A program made the position numbers and the translations under genes. Positions 43,105-52,144 of a stretch of 64,000 nucleotides of DNA are shown piece after piece. Under the pieces are notes generated by a model. It had not been told where the DNA came from. It ran no database searches and saw only the letters and a list, made by a program, of their open reading frames with translations. Location of the stretch: NCBI RefSeq assembly GCF_001277345.1, contig NZ_LIUT01000001.1, forward strand, positions 405,338-469,337. Reading direction: 5' to 3'. The DNA comes from Paenibacillus solani (GTDB lineage: Bacteria > Bacillota > Bacilli > Paenibacillales > Paenibacillaceae). Every line of letters starts with the position of its first letter. Position 1 is the stretch's first letter.

Positions 43105-43140
43105 AGCAGCGTGAGAGAGTGTTCTCGCACTGCTTTTTTT
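43105..43140 (+). terminator. rho-independent terminator
   Basis: GCAG-CGTGAGA and TCTCGCA-CTGC arms with small mismatches, followed by seven T. Confidence 0.75.
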
Positions 43141-43295
43141 AGTTGGGATGAATAAGGGGCAGTATTTAGGTTCTCATGTCTTTATTTACATACGTTTTAC
43201 GCTGGGATAACAACCCATTAATCCCCCTTTGTTATGCTGGAGCTGTTTGAGAGTTCTTGATACAGACCCACCTACATAACAAAAGGAGAGAATAA

Positions 43296-46200
43296 ATGAT
43301 TAATCACATGTACAAGAAGCTATTATCCATGCTGTTATCTACGGCACTTGTGTTAGGGTTTTTTACAGGTATTGGGGGTCCTACAGCAGTAGAAGCCGCT
43401 ACACAGGATCAACCAGATATTTTGCTGCATCGGAATGCCGAGTGGAAGTATTTTGATCAGGGCCAAGATTTAACAACCGTATGGCGCGCCACTTATGATG
43501 ATTCCTCTTGGGAATCCGGACTGGCTCCTTTCGGGTATAAAGATAACGGTAGTGGGGTATCTACTGCTGAATTTGGGTCGCTAAATACCGAAGTTTCCTA
43601 TGGTCCGGACAAGAAGCTCAAACACCGCACAACTTATTTCCGTACGAATCTTCATGTCAACAAGGATCAAATTGACGGTTACGGCCAGATTCTCGGCACG
43701 TTTGGTGTTGATGATGGCGCCGTCGTTTATGTCAATGGTCATGAAATCAGACGTATGGGTTTACCTGAGGGTGAGATTACTTATGATACAAAGGCGACCT
43801 CGAACAAGGACCTCCCTGTTGTGTATAAGGATGTCGATCTGACGGAGCCGCTGAAAGCATATTTACAGGATGGCAACAACGAAATCGCGGTCGAGGTTCA
43901 TCAGCAGAGTGATAGCAGCTCAGATCTGTATTTTGATATGGAACTTGCCGCGTTAGCACAGGCGCCGCTGCTTGATATTTCAAAGGTTACCGTAACCTTC
44001 TATGGAGATGCGACAAGCACGAAGGGGTTTACATGGTATACTCCGCTGGTCTCTTCGCAAAGTGATGTACAGGTTGTGGAGAATCGCGGCACTGCGCCGG
44101 ACTTTAGCCAGGCCCTGGAATTTAGCGGGCGAACCTCCGTTTCCTCGAATTCTCCAGGTGAGCATGTACATAAAGCGGAAGCGACAGGCTTATCGGCAGA
44201 TACCTCCTATTATTTCAGGGTCGGGGACCAAAGTCTGAATTTATGGAGTGAGATAGGAACCTTCCAAACAGCACCTATCAGCGGTCCCTTCACATTTATT
44301 GATCTGACGGATACACAGGCGAAGGAAGAGGACGAGGCCAGTCTGTCGGCAGCCACCTTGTCCAAAGCGCTTGCCACAATCCCGAATGCCAAATTCGTGA
44401 TGCATAACGGAGATGTGGTCGAGAACGGCACCTCAGAGCAGGAATGGAACTGGCTGCTGGGCCATTCGCAATCCAGTCTTTTGAACACAACCATCGTGCC
44501 GGCAGCGGGCAACCATGAGGATAAGAACTATGCCTTCTATGAGCATTTTAATGTGAAGCAACCGGATAACGCTGCGACAATTACTGGCGCGTACTACTCT
44601 TACGATTACAGCAATGCGCATTTCATCGTGCTTAACTCCAATGAGAATTCATCCGAGTACGCGAACTTCTCAACAGAGCAAGTAGCGTGGATGAAACAGG
44701 ATGTGGAGCAGGCGAAGGCTGCTGGAGCAAAGTGGATTATCGTCAATATCCATAAAGGGCCTTATACAACATCGAATCATGCAACTGACAAAGACATAAT
44801 TGGCGCTAATGGAGTAAGAAACCAAATTGCTCCCCTGATGAACGAGCTTGGGATTGATATGGTGCTGCAGGGACATGACCACATCTATGCGCGTACGAAG
44901 CCAATCAAGCGTGATGGAACTGCAGAGGATGTCACCAAAATTACCGAGACGCTAAATGGGCAGAGCATCGAGTACGCAGTTAAACCGGATGGAACCATCT
45001 ATATGATTCCTGCTACCGCAGGGGCCAAGGTTTATTTCAAGAACCAAAAGCCGGAGCTGGGAGACGCGTATTTCAATTTGTTTGAGCGGGCAGAAGAGAA
45101 TCATGCCCGTAAATACGGGGATTCAACCAGCCTTGCCAGAGGTCAAGTTCAGAACTTTGTCGGTTTTACGATCGACGGGGGCAAGCTGACGGCCGTAACA
45201 TATGAAATCGATCAGAATCAGAACAGCGGGCAGCCGTTTATCGTGGATCAGTTCGGTATCATGAAGGAGACAAAACCGGATCCTGTTCAAGAAAAAGTGA
45301 GTAAAGTAACGGTTACATTCCATGGTGATGCCAAAACGTCCAAGGGTTTTACCTGGTATACTTCTCAGCAGGTGACAAACAGTGATCTTCAAGTTGTGGA
45401 GAAGTCTGCGGCTGCGGCTGACTTTACGAATGGGATCTCGTTCCAAGGACGTTCGGCTGCTTCTACTAATTCTGAGGCAGAACTTGTGCACAAAGCAGAA
45501 GCAACAAAGCTCAAGCCTAACACATCCTACTATTTCCGCGTAGGGGATGCAGCGCTTGGGGTTTGGAGCGAGACGGGAACCTTCCAGACTGCGCCGGAGA
45601 AAGGTGCATTCACGTTTATTGATTTGGCCGATACGCAGGCGAAGGAAGAAGAGGAGGCCTTGCTCTCATCCGAGACACTGGCCAAAGCTCTGGCTACTGT
45701 GCCGGAAGCACAATTCGTCATCCATAACGGCGATATTGTAGACAAGGGCGTCAAGGAAGAACAGTGGAACTGGTTGTTAGGGTATTCGCAGCAAAGCTTG
45801 CTCCATACAACGCTGGTGCCATCTGCGGGCAACCATGAGGATGAGAACTACGCTTTTATCGAGCATTTCAATGTGCAGCAGCCGGACAACTCGGCAACAG
45901 AGACTGGAGCGTATTACTCGTACGATTACAGCAACGCGCATTTCGTTGTTTTGAATTCCAATGAGGATTCGGACACGTACGATAATTTCTCGGTCGAACA
46001 GGTGGAATGGCTTAAACAAGATGTGCAAAAGGCTAAAAAAGCCGGCGCACAGTGGGTGATCGTTAATATTCATAAGGGTCCGTACACCACTTCGAATCAT
46101 GCGACGGACTCCGATATTATGGGAGCCAATGGCGTTAGATCCAAGATTGCTCCGTTAATGGCAGAGCTCGGCATTGATTTGGTATTACAGGGTCATGATC

Positions 46201-47408
46201 ATATTTATGCCCGCACCAAACCGATCAAAGCTGACGGAAAAGCGGCAGAGGTAGAGAAAATTACGGAAATGCTAAATGGTGAGAAGCTGGAATATTCGGT
46301 CAATCCGGAAGGTGCAATCTATTTGATTCCAGCCACCGCGGGACCTAAGGTCTATTATAAGAATCCGAGTGAAAAGCTTGGAGATGCATACTACGGACTG
46401 TTCGAACGTGCGGAAGAAAACCACGCGGCTAAATATGGCCCCGATCCAAACGATAATCGGCGACCGAAACGCAGCCAGGTACAGAATTTCGTCGGTATTA
46501 CGATAGATGGCGGCAAGCTGACTGCGGTCACGTATGAAATTGACCAAAATCTTAAAGGAGCACAGCCGTTTATCGTTGATCAATTCGGTATTGTGAAGAA
46601 GGATGCTGTTGTGCCGAAACCTGATCCGGGTACTCCAAATCCTGGGACACCGAATCCTGGGACACCAAATCCGGACTCCGGCATTTCCAATCCAGGACCG
46701 GGAAGCAGTTCTAGTTCGGGCAGCAATCCTGGTTCCGGTTCTGGGAATGGAACAAGCTCAGTCCCTGCAAACGGTTCAGGTACGGGGAATGGGACGAAGC
46801 CGGATAATGGATCGGGTACAGATTCCCAGCATGGAAGCAATCAAGATACGGATTCAGACAAAGGTAATCCGCCAGCGCTGAAGGATACTGCGGGGCACTG
46901 GGCCAAATCAGCCATCGATAAGGCTGTGGCAGCTGGTTTCATTAACGGCTATGGAGATGGAACTTTCAGGCCTAATCAACAGGTTACACGGGCAGAGTTC
47001 ATCACGATGCTGGTACGCGCGCTGCATCTTGATGAAGGCGGTGTTCAGCTCTCATTCCGTGACGCAGCCCAAATTCCTGCTTGGGCGAAGGATGCTGTAG
47101 CACAAGCAGTGGAAGCTGGTATTATCAGCGGTTACAAGGATGGCTCCTTCGGCCCTCATAAGCCGCTAAATCGGACGGAGCTGGTAGCGATGATCGTTCG
47201 CGCCAGCGGAATCAGCCCGGATTCGTCAGCGAAGCTGACTTTTAAAGATGCGAAGGAGATACAAGCGTGGGCTCGTCCCTATGTAGCGGCTGCAGTGGAA
47301 GTAGGATTGGTTGGCGGTGTAGGTAACAACCGCTTTGCACCACAGCAATTCGCAACACGTGCGGAAGCCGTGACGCTGATCATCGAACTTCTTGAATACG
47401 TGAACTGA
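43296..47408 (+). CDS. SLH-anchored surface protein with two tandem purple-acid-phosphatase-like modules
   Basis: 1370 residues; ATG 43296 after AAGGAGAG. Order: signal peptide (about 1-36, ending VEAAT); galactose-binding-like domain (about 42-222); phosphatase module A (about 227-665; MHNGDVVENG, AGNHEDKN, VNIHKGPYTTSNHA, LQGHDHIYARTKPI); phosphatase module B (about 667-1104; IHNGDIVDKG, AGNHEDEN, the same histidine motifs); a Pro/Gly/Ser/Asn-rich linker (about 1105-1192); three SLH repeats (about 1195-1370, WAKSAIDKAVAAGFINGYGD and two more). Both modules keep the metal-binding Asp/Asn/His residues, so both should be active outside the cell on phosphate esters. It uses its own promoter and terminator. 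Confidence 0.88.
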   Translation: MINHMYKKLLSMLLSTALVLGFFTGIGGPTAVEAATQDQPDILLHRNAEWKYFDQGQDLTTVWRATYDDSSWESGLAPFGYKDNGSGVSTAEFGSLNTEVSYGPDKKLKHRTTYFRTNLHVNKDQIDGYGQILGTFGVDDGAVVYVNGHEIRRMGLPEGEITYDTKATSNKDLPVVYKDVDLTEPLKAYLQDGNNEIAVEVHQQSDSSSDLYFDMELAALAQAPLLDISKVTVTFYGDATSTKGFTWYTPLVSSQSDVQVVENRGTAPDFSQALEFSGRTSVSSNSPGEHVHKAEATGLSADTSYYFRVGDQSLNLWSEIGTFQTAPISGPFTFIDLTDTQAKEEDEASLSAATLSKALATIPNAKFVMHNGDVVENGTSEQEWNWLLGHSQSSLLNTTIVPAAGNHEDKNYAFYEHFNVKQPDNAATITGAYYSYDYSNAHFIVLNSNENSSEYANFSTEQVAWMKQDVEQAKAAGAKWIIVNIHKGPYTTSNHATDKDIIGANGVRNQIAPLMNELGIDMVLQGHDHIYARTKPIKRDGTAEDVTKITETLNGQSIEYAVKPDGTIYMIPATAGAKVYFKNQKPELGDAYFNLFERAEENHARKYGDSTSLARGQVQNFVGFTIDGGKLTAVTYEIDQNQNSGQPFIVDQFGIMKETKPDPVQEKVSKVTVTFHGDAKTSKGFTWYTSQQVTNSDLQVVEKSAAAADFTNGISFQGRSAASTNSEAELVHKAEATKLKPNTSYYFRVGDAALGVWSETGTFQTAPEKGAFTFIDLADTQAKEEEEALLSSETLAKALATVPEAQFVIHNGDIVDKGVKEEQWNWLLGYSQQSLLHTTLVPSAGNHEDENYAFIEHFNVQQPDNSATETGAYYSYDYSNAHFVVLNSNEDSDTYDNFSVEQVEWLKQDVQKAKKAGAQWVIVNIHKGPYTTSNHATDSDIMGANGVRSKIAPLMAELGIDLVLQGHDHIYARTKPIKADGKAAEVEKITEMLNGEKLEYSVNPEGAIYLIPATAGPKVYYKNPSEKLGDAYYGLFERAEENHAAKYGPDPNDNRRPKRSQVQNFVGITIDGGKLTAVTYEIDQNLKGAQPFIVDQFGIVKKDAVVPKPDPGTPNPGTPNPGTPNPDSGISNPGPGSSSSSGSNPGSGSGNGTSSVPANGSGTGNGTKPDNGSGTDSQHGSNQDTDSDKGNPPALKDTAGHWAKSAIDKAVAAGFINGYGDGTFRPNQQVTRAEFITMLVRALHLDEGGVQLSFRDAAQIPAWAKDAVAQAVEAGIISGYKDGSFGPHKPLNRTELVAMIVRASGISPDSSAKLTFKDAKEIQAWARPYVAAAVEVGLVGGVGNNRFAPQQFATRAEAVTLIIELLEYVN
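43975..46605 (+). repeat. tandem duplication of a phosphatase module of about 1.3 kb
   Basis: Segments 43975-45290 and 45295-46605 encode clearly related modules with the same motifs in the same order. Long stretches match at protein level (for example the NFSTEQVAWMKQDVEQAKAA versus NFSVEQVEWLKQDVQKAKKA parts). The two copies have since diverged. Confidence 0.85.
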
Positions 47409-47423
47409 ATAAATTTTGAAGCT

Positions 47424-47465
47424 GAAGCCAAGGGGAGAGAACTCTCGTTTGGCTTCTTTTTTTGG
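47424..47465 (+). terminator. rho-independent terminator
   Basis: GAAGCCAA (from 47427) pairs with TTGGCTTC (to 47457) with an inner GAGA/TCTC stem, followed by T. The gap to 47708 holds the next promoter. Confidence 0.8.
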
Positions 47466-47528
47466 TCTCATACGTCGTGAGATAGAAAATTCCTGCCTAA
47501 TTTATAAAATTATATTTTATAAAAACTA

Positions 47529-47630
47529 TTGAAAATTGAAATAAAATTTCATTATGATAGAGGAGAGATGAATTTGGATGTTTTTTTGTTCCATAAGGAT
47601 CATCTAATTTGACTATTTGATTGGAGGTGG
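47529..47630 (+). promoter_or_regulatory. palindrome-containing promoter and leader of the GHL10 surface protein
   Basis: TTGAAA (47529-47534) and TATGAT (47553-47558) with an 18-bp spacer containing GAAATAAAATTTC (47538-47550). The arrangement copies the promoter at 35223. The leader also has a TTGGAGGTGG (47621-47630) placed about 80 bp before the real start, as in the first gene. Confidence 0.6.
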
Positions 47631-47708
47631 GAACTGCCGATTTCGATCAGACTTCGGTTTTCATGAATCGTAAGCGCATACATTTTCTAATGAGGAGTGA
47701 ATTAGTGA

Positions 47709-50700
47709 ATGAGAATTAAGAGGCGTATCAAGCGAAGCAGCAGAATCATTTTGCCCATGGTTTTAGCTTTTACAGTAATGTTCAGCTCGGCAGTTTCCGC
47801 AGCGGAAAATTTCTTTGATATGTCTGCAACTTCTGAAGGTTCTGAGCATGTCGTCCTGGAGAATTTTGAATCCGTAACGAATTTGCTCGCTTCTTCGGCC
47901 CGGGGAAAGGCCCAGCTGGATTTAGTGGGGAGGCCTGAGCCGATCTATTATGGTCATCATGCTGCAGCTTTAAGTTATGATTTTGTAGATGGTGAATCCG
48001 GCACTTCGGCGGCGTATCTCAACTTCAGAGACCCGGACGGGTCAATGGGCAGAAGCGTACCAGGCTCACCGACTGCTCTAGGGTTATGGGTTTACGGCGA
48101 TGGCGGGGATCACTGGCTTCGAGCTCAGCTTCTGGATTCATCCGGTGGCACGCATACCGTGGACTTAACCTCGACGAGCGGCTTTAGCTGGAAAGGCTGG
48201 AGGTACGTCAAATTTAACGTTCCGTCTGCTATCAAGTATCCCCTTAAAGTGAACCAAATCTATATCGCGGAATTAAAAGACACGAATAAGAACAGGGGGA
48301 CCGTGTACTTCGACAGGTTGTCCGCATTCTATTCGAATTCCCAAGTGTATGGGCTCGATATAGGTGGACTGACTCCCCTGAGTGTTGGAGAAACGGTGAA
48401 GCCTCAAGTATATGCTACATACGAAGGACAAACCGAGCCTGTATTGGTTACTGACGGTGTGAAGCTGACCAGCAGTGACGACAATATTGCCACAGTGACA
48501 GGAGTGACCTACGACACGATCGAGGCATTGGCACCGGGAACGGTCACGATAACAGCTCAATACGGTGACGCGCCGAAATCTCAGTATGAGCTTCATATTA
48601 CGGCGGATACGCCACACCCTGGTGAATTACTGTTATCCGGGCCGCTTCATATGGAGACAAGCGTTACCGGCAAGATGAGAACCAGTGTGGTTTATTCCGT
48701 TTACGGTACCCCGACGGACCCTGTGTGGCTGACAGAAGATATCAGTTATGCCAGCGACCAGCCGGGCGTTGTATCGGTAGACCAAGCCGGCCAATTGACT
48801 GCTATTTCCGCTGGAACGGCAGCCATCACCGCTTCGTACCACGGCATGTCCGCGAAGCATGATATTACGGTAACGGACCCGGTTCCTGTACTGCAGAGCA
48901 TCGAGCTTCAAGGCCTTACAGCGGTTACGGTCAGTGACTCATTCGAGACCGTAGTATCGGCAACCTACTCCTGGATGGAGGAGCCGGTGATTATTACGGA
49001 AGGTGTTACGTTTACGAGCAGTAATCCGAATGTAGCTACTATCGATCCTAAAGGAGTGGTATCCGGCTTGATGACAGGTTCCACGAGAATAACAGCTGAT
49101 TTTCAAGGAAAGAGCAGCTCGCTCTATGTTACGGTAAATGAAGCTTCCGGGCATCCGAAGACCGAGATGAGAGCTGCTTGGATTGCGACCGTGGACAACA
49201 TTGACTGGCCTGCCAAAGGCGTCACCGATCCGGAGCAGCAGAAGTTACAGTTTATCACTCTGCTGGATCAGCTCGAGGATGCAGGGATGAATGCCGTAAT
49301 TATGCAGATCAAACCAACGGCAGATGCCTTCTATCCCTCCCAATATGGCCCTTGGTCCGAATGGTTGACGGGTATCCAGGGCAAAGATCCGGGTTACGAT
49401 CCGCTGGCTTTCCTTCTTGAAGAGGTCCATAAGCGGAACATGGAGTTTCACGCTTGGTTTAATCCGTACCGCATCAGTCTGCAAGGGGATGTCAACAAAC
49501 TTGTAGAGGACCATCCAGCGAAGCAGCATCCGGAATGGGTTGAAGAATATGGCGGCAAGCTGTATTTTAATCCAGGGATCCCGGAGGCACAGCAGTTTAT
49601 TATCGATGGCATTATGGAGGTCGTGCGGAACTACGATATTGATGCTGTGCATTTTGACGACTATTTCTATCCGTACCCTGTAACCGGTGTGGATTTCCCG
49701 GATACGGACACGTTTAATCAATACAAGGGTACCTTTACAAATAAGAGTGTCTGGCGAAGAAATAATGTCAACGAATTCATACAGAACGTGAATGCTGCCA
49801 TTAAGGCGGAGAAGAGCTATGTGAAATTCGGTATTAGCCCGTTTGGCATCTGGAAAAATAAATCCAGTGATCCGGCAGGTTCTGAAACTAACGGTTTGGA
49901 AAGTTATAATGCCATTTATGCTGATTCAAAAAAATGGGTGGATGAAGAATGGATCGACTATATAACGCCGCAGATTTATTGGAACATCGGGTATTCCGCG
50001 GCTGCTTATGATAAGCTGATCGATTGGTGGAGCGAGGTAGTCTCAGGCAAAAGGGTTCATTTGTACAGCGGACAAGCTCTGTATAAAATCGGTTCGAACA
50101 CCGATTGGTCAAACCCCGAGGAATTGCCGAACCAGATCAAATACAACCGCAACTATGAAGAAGTCCAGGGCAGTATGTTTTTCAGCTCCAAATGGTTTCG
50201 GGATAACGCGCTTGGCTTCACAGACAGGCTGAAAAATGACCTATACCGATATCCGGCGTTAATCCCGGCGATGCCTTGGATCGATTCGACAGCGCCGTCA
50301 TCTCCGCAGGGTCTGAAGGCTGAGTTTATACAGGAAGGGGTAAAGCTTAGCTGGTCATCAGCAGGTGATGAAGCGTATTATGCCGTATATCGCTTTGAAG
50401 GCGAAGAGGCAGGCAATATCCAGGATCCATCACATTTGATAGGGACATTCCGAAAGTCCGCGGATACGGTGCAATCGCTGGTGGATCGTAGCGTATTGAA
50501 GGATCAGGAGTATACTTACGTGGTGACTTCGGTTAATCGGCTTCATAACGAAAGTGACTCGAATTCATCGGTGACGGTCAAAACAGGTGACAATGGTCAT
50601 CCGCCGGTGACACCACCGGTGGATCCGCCAGTGACGCCTCCAGTCACACCACCGGTGAATCCACCCGTGACGCCACCGGTCACACCGCCGGTGACGCCTC

Positions 50701-51335
50701 CAGTCACACCACCGGTGACACCGCCAGTGAATCCACCCGTGACACCACCGGTGAATCCTCCCGTAAAGCCGCCGACAACGCCGAAGACACGGGAATTCAG
50801 CGATATAGAGAAGGTGGGCTGGGCGAAGTCGGCTATTGAGAAATTGGCTGCGCTGGGCATTGTGGAAGGAATGGGACAGGACTCGTTCGAGCCGCTAAAG
50901 CCGGTAACTCGAGCCGAATTCTTGGCGATGCTGGTTCGTGCTTTCCAGCTGGAAGGATCGATAGATCTTCAATTTACGGATGTGAAACCAACCGACTGGC
51001 ACTACGCGCTGATCGCCTCTGCGGTAGATGCTGGGTTAGTTCAAGGCGTGGGCGGGGGTAAATTTGAGCCGAATCGTCCGATTACCCGTCAGGAGATGGC
51101 TATTATGAGTGCTAATGCCTTGTCCTTATTCGCCGATATGAAGGCTGACGACGAGGGCGGAGCCTTGGCGAAATTTAAGGATAACAGCAGCATTGCGGGG
51201 TATGCGCGAAGTGCTGTCGCCCTCTTGGCCGAGAAAGGCGTGATTCAAGGGACTGGTCATGACCGATTTACACCAAAAGGCATCGCCAATCGTGCTCAAG
51301 CAGCAGTTATTATTTATAACTTGTTGAATCTTTAA
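47709..51335 (+). CDS. SLH-anchored GHL10-family glycoside hydrolase with Ig-like and binding modules
   Basis: 1208 residues; ATG 47709 after GAGGAGTG. Order: signal peptide (about 1-32); carbohydrate-binding-like module (about 46-209, ALGLWVYGDGGDHWLRAQLL) closely similar to the module in the 2045-residue protein; three Big/Ig-like domains (about 214-476); GHL10 (YngK-like) TIM-barrel hydrolase (about 485-857, AAWIATVDNIDWPAKGVTDP, MQIKPTADAFYPSQYGPWSE, FHAWFNPYRIS, VHFDDYFYPY, DYITPQIYWNIGYS); FN3 domain (about 859-959); PPVT linker (961-1026); three SLH repeats (1028-1208). GHL10 enzymes act on wall or exopolysaccharide glycans. Shares its promoter type with the phosphodiester-glycosidase gene. 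Confidence 0.9.
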   Translation: MRIKRRIKRSSRIILPMVLAFTVMFSSAVSAAENFFDMSATSEGSEHVVLENFESVTNLLASSARGKAQLDLVGRPEPIYYGHHAAALSYDFVDGESGTSAAYLNFRDPDGSMGRSVPGSPTALGLWVYGDGGDHWLRAQLLDSSGGTHTVDLTSTSGFSWKGWRYVKFNVPSAIKYPLKVNQIYIAELKDTNKNRGTVYFDRLSAFYSNSQVYGLDIGGLTPLSVGETVKPQVYATYEGQTEPVLVTDGVKLTSSDDNIATVTGVTYDTIEALAPGTVTITAQYGDAPKSQYELHITADTPHPGELLLSGPLHMETSVTGKMRTSVVYSVYGTPTDPVWLTEDISYASDQPGVVSVDQAGQLTAISAGTAAITASYHGMSAKHDITVTDPVPVLQSIELQGLTAVTVSDSFETVVSATYSWMEEPVIITEGVTFTSSNPNVATIDPKGVVSGLMTGSTRITADFQGKSSSLYVTVNEASGHPKTEMRAAWIATVDNIDWPAKGVTDPEQQKLQFITLLDQLEDAGMNAVIMQIKPTADAFYPSQYGPWSEWLTGIQGKDPGYDPLAFLLEEVHKRNMEFHAWFNPYRISLQGDVNKLVEDHPAKQHPEWVEEYGGKLYFNPGIPEAQQFIIDGIMEVVRNYDIDAVHFDDYFYPYPVTGVDFPDTDTFNQYKGTFTNKSVWRRNNVNEFIQNVNAAIKAEKSYVKFGISPFGIWKNKSSDPAGSETNGLESYNAIYADSKKWVDEEWIDYITPQIYWNIGYSAAAYDKLIDWWSEVVSGKRVHLYSGQALYKIGSNTDWSNPEELPNQIKYNRNYEEVQGSMFFSSKWFRDNALGFTDRLKNDLYRYPALIPAMPWIDSTAPSSPQGLKAEFIQEGVKLSWSSAGDEAYYAVYRFEGEEAGNIQDPSHLIGTFRKSADTVQSLVDRSVLKDQEYTYVVTSVNRLHNESDSNSSVTVKTGDNGHPPVTPPVDPPVTPPVTPPVNPPVTPPVTPPVTPPVTPPVTPPVNPPVTPPVNPPVKPPTTPKTREFSDIEKVGWAKSAIEKLAALGIVEGMGQDSFEPLKPVTRAEFLAMLVRAFQLEGSIDLQFTDVKPTDWHYALIASAVDAGLVQGVGGGKFEPNRPITRQEMAIMSANALSLFADMKADDEGGALAKFKDNSSIAGYARSAVALLAEKGVIQGTGHDRFTPKGIANRAQAAVIIYNLLNL
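50600..50775 (+). repeat. 12-bp period repeat coding for a PPVT linker
   Basis: About fourteen PPV(T/N/D/K) units encoded by CCACCGGTGACA-type DNA. Compare 40277-40410. Confidence 0.85.
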
Positions 51336-51350
51336 AGATATAAACAGAGA

Positions 51351-51384
51351 AGGGGCATCCCTGTAACGAGGGGATGTCCCTATT
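51351..51384 (+). terminator. rho-independent terminator
   Basis: AGGGGCATCCC (51351-51361) pairs with GGGATGTCCCT (51371-51381) with one G-U, then ATTTCT. Confidence 0.7.
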
Positions 51385-51447
51385 TCTGCTTGTCCGCCTT
51401 TCTATGCTCCGTGATACAATAGGTGCATTACGGCATGGAGCGTGATT

Positions 51448-52101
51448 ATGTTTAAGAAGATAGGAATGGCGTTGGTATACGCTGCGATAGGCGGCTTGGT
51501 TTACCATTATGGAGATGCCATATTAACCTGGATACGATCGACTGACGAGATAATGCTGATCATACTTATGGCTGTCATCATGGCCTTGTTTCCCGTGATC
51601 CCATACCCGGTGGTAGGAGGCGTAATCGGTGCTGCCTTAGGACCACTCATCGGCGGGATCGTCACTTGGGTCGGCTCTATTGCTGCTTCTATTCTGATGT
51701 TTATATTCATCCGCTACGGATTTCAGCAATGGGGCGGACGGGTGCTTTATCGTTATAACAGGCTGGGAAAAGTGACCACGATGTTCGAGAGGAATGCTTT
51801 TTTGGCCATACTCTTCTCCCGTTTGATCCCGTTTATCCCTTCTGTTGTGGTCAATGTGTATGCGGCGATCAGCAAAGTGACGTTTATCTCATACGGCATG
51901 GCGTCCGCTCTGGGAAAAATCCCTGCTATGCTTCTGTTCGCTTTAGTTGGAGACCGTCTTATGACCGATCCTTCACATATACTCATAACTATCGGTGTGT
52001 ACGGTGTATTTCTCGTGGCAACATTCCTGGTTTACCGGTTATCTGGCTTTGGCACTTCGGGAAGAGCGAAGGCCAAACAGTCAGAGTTGATCAATCGATG
52101 A
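51448..52101 (+). CDS. TVP38/TMEM64 (VTT domain) membrane protein
   Basis: About 217 residues with five to six predicted transmembrane helices. The VTT signature is recognisable in GGVIGAALGPLIGGIVTWVG with FSRLIPFIPSVVVNVYAAIS (DedA/TVP38-type re-entrant motif R-x(4)-P). Function of this group: probable lipid or small-solute handling in the membrane, not established here. ATG 51448 fits the GGAG at 51436-51439 better than GTG 51442. It is convergent with the bPH pair at 52118. Confidence 0.83.
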   Translation: MFKKIGMALVYAAIGGLVYHYGDAILTWIRSTDEIMLIILMAVIMALFPVIPYPVVGGVIGAALGPLIGGIVTWVGSIAASILMFIFIRYGFQQWGGRVLYRYNRLGKVTTMFERNAFLAILFSRLIPFIPSVVVNVYAAISKVTFISYGMASALGKIPAMLLFALVGDRLMTDPSHILITIGVYGVFLVATFLVYRLSGFGTSGRAKAKQSELINR

Positions 52102-52103
52102 GG

Positions 52104-52144
52104 AGAGACCACTCCGCTTAGCAGGCGGAGGTCTCGCCCTTTTT
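52104..52144 (+). terminator. terminator between convergent genes
   Basis: GAGACC-CTCCGC and GCGGAG-GTCTC arms with one bulged A, followed by GCCCTTTTTCTTTT. It overlaps the 3' end of the minus-strand gene. Confidence 0.75.

Noticed and set aside
50597-50860. Long minus-strand frame rich in GGVTGG repeats
   Set aside because: It is the antisense reading of the PPVT linker repeat; periodic DNA stays open in several frames without being coding.
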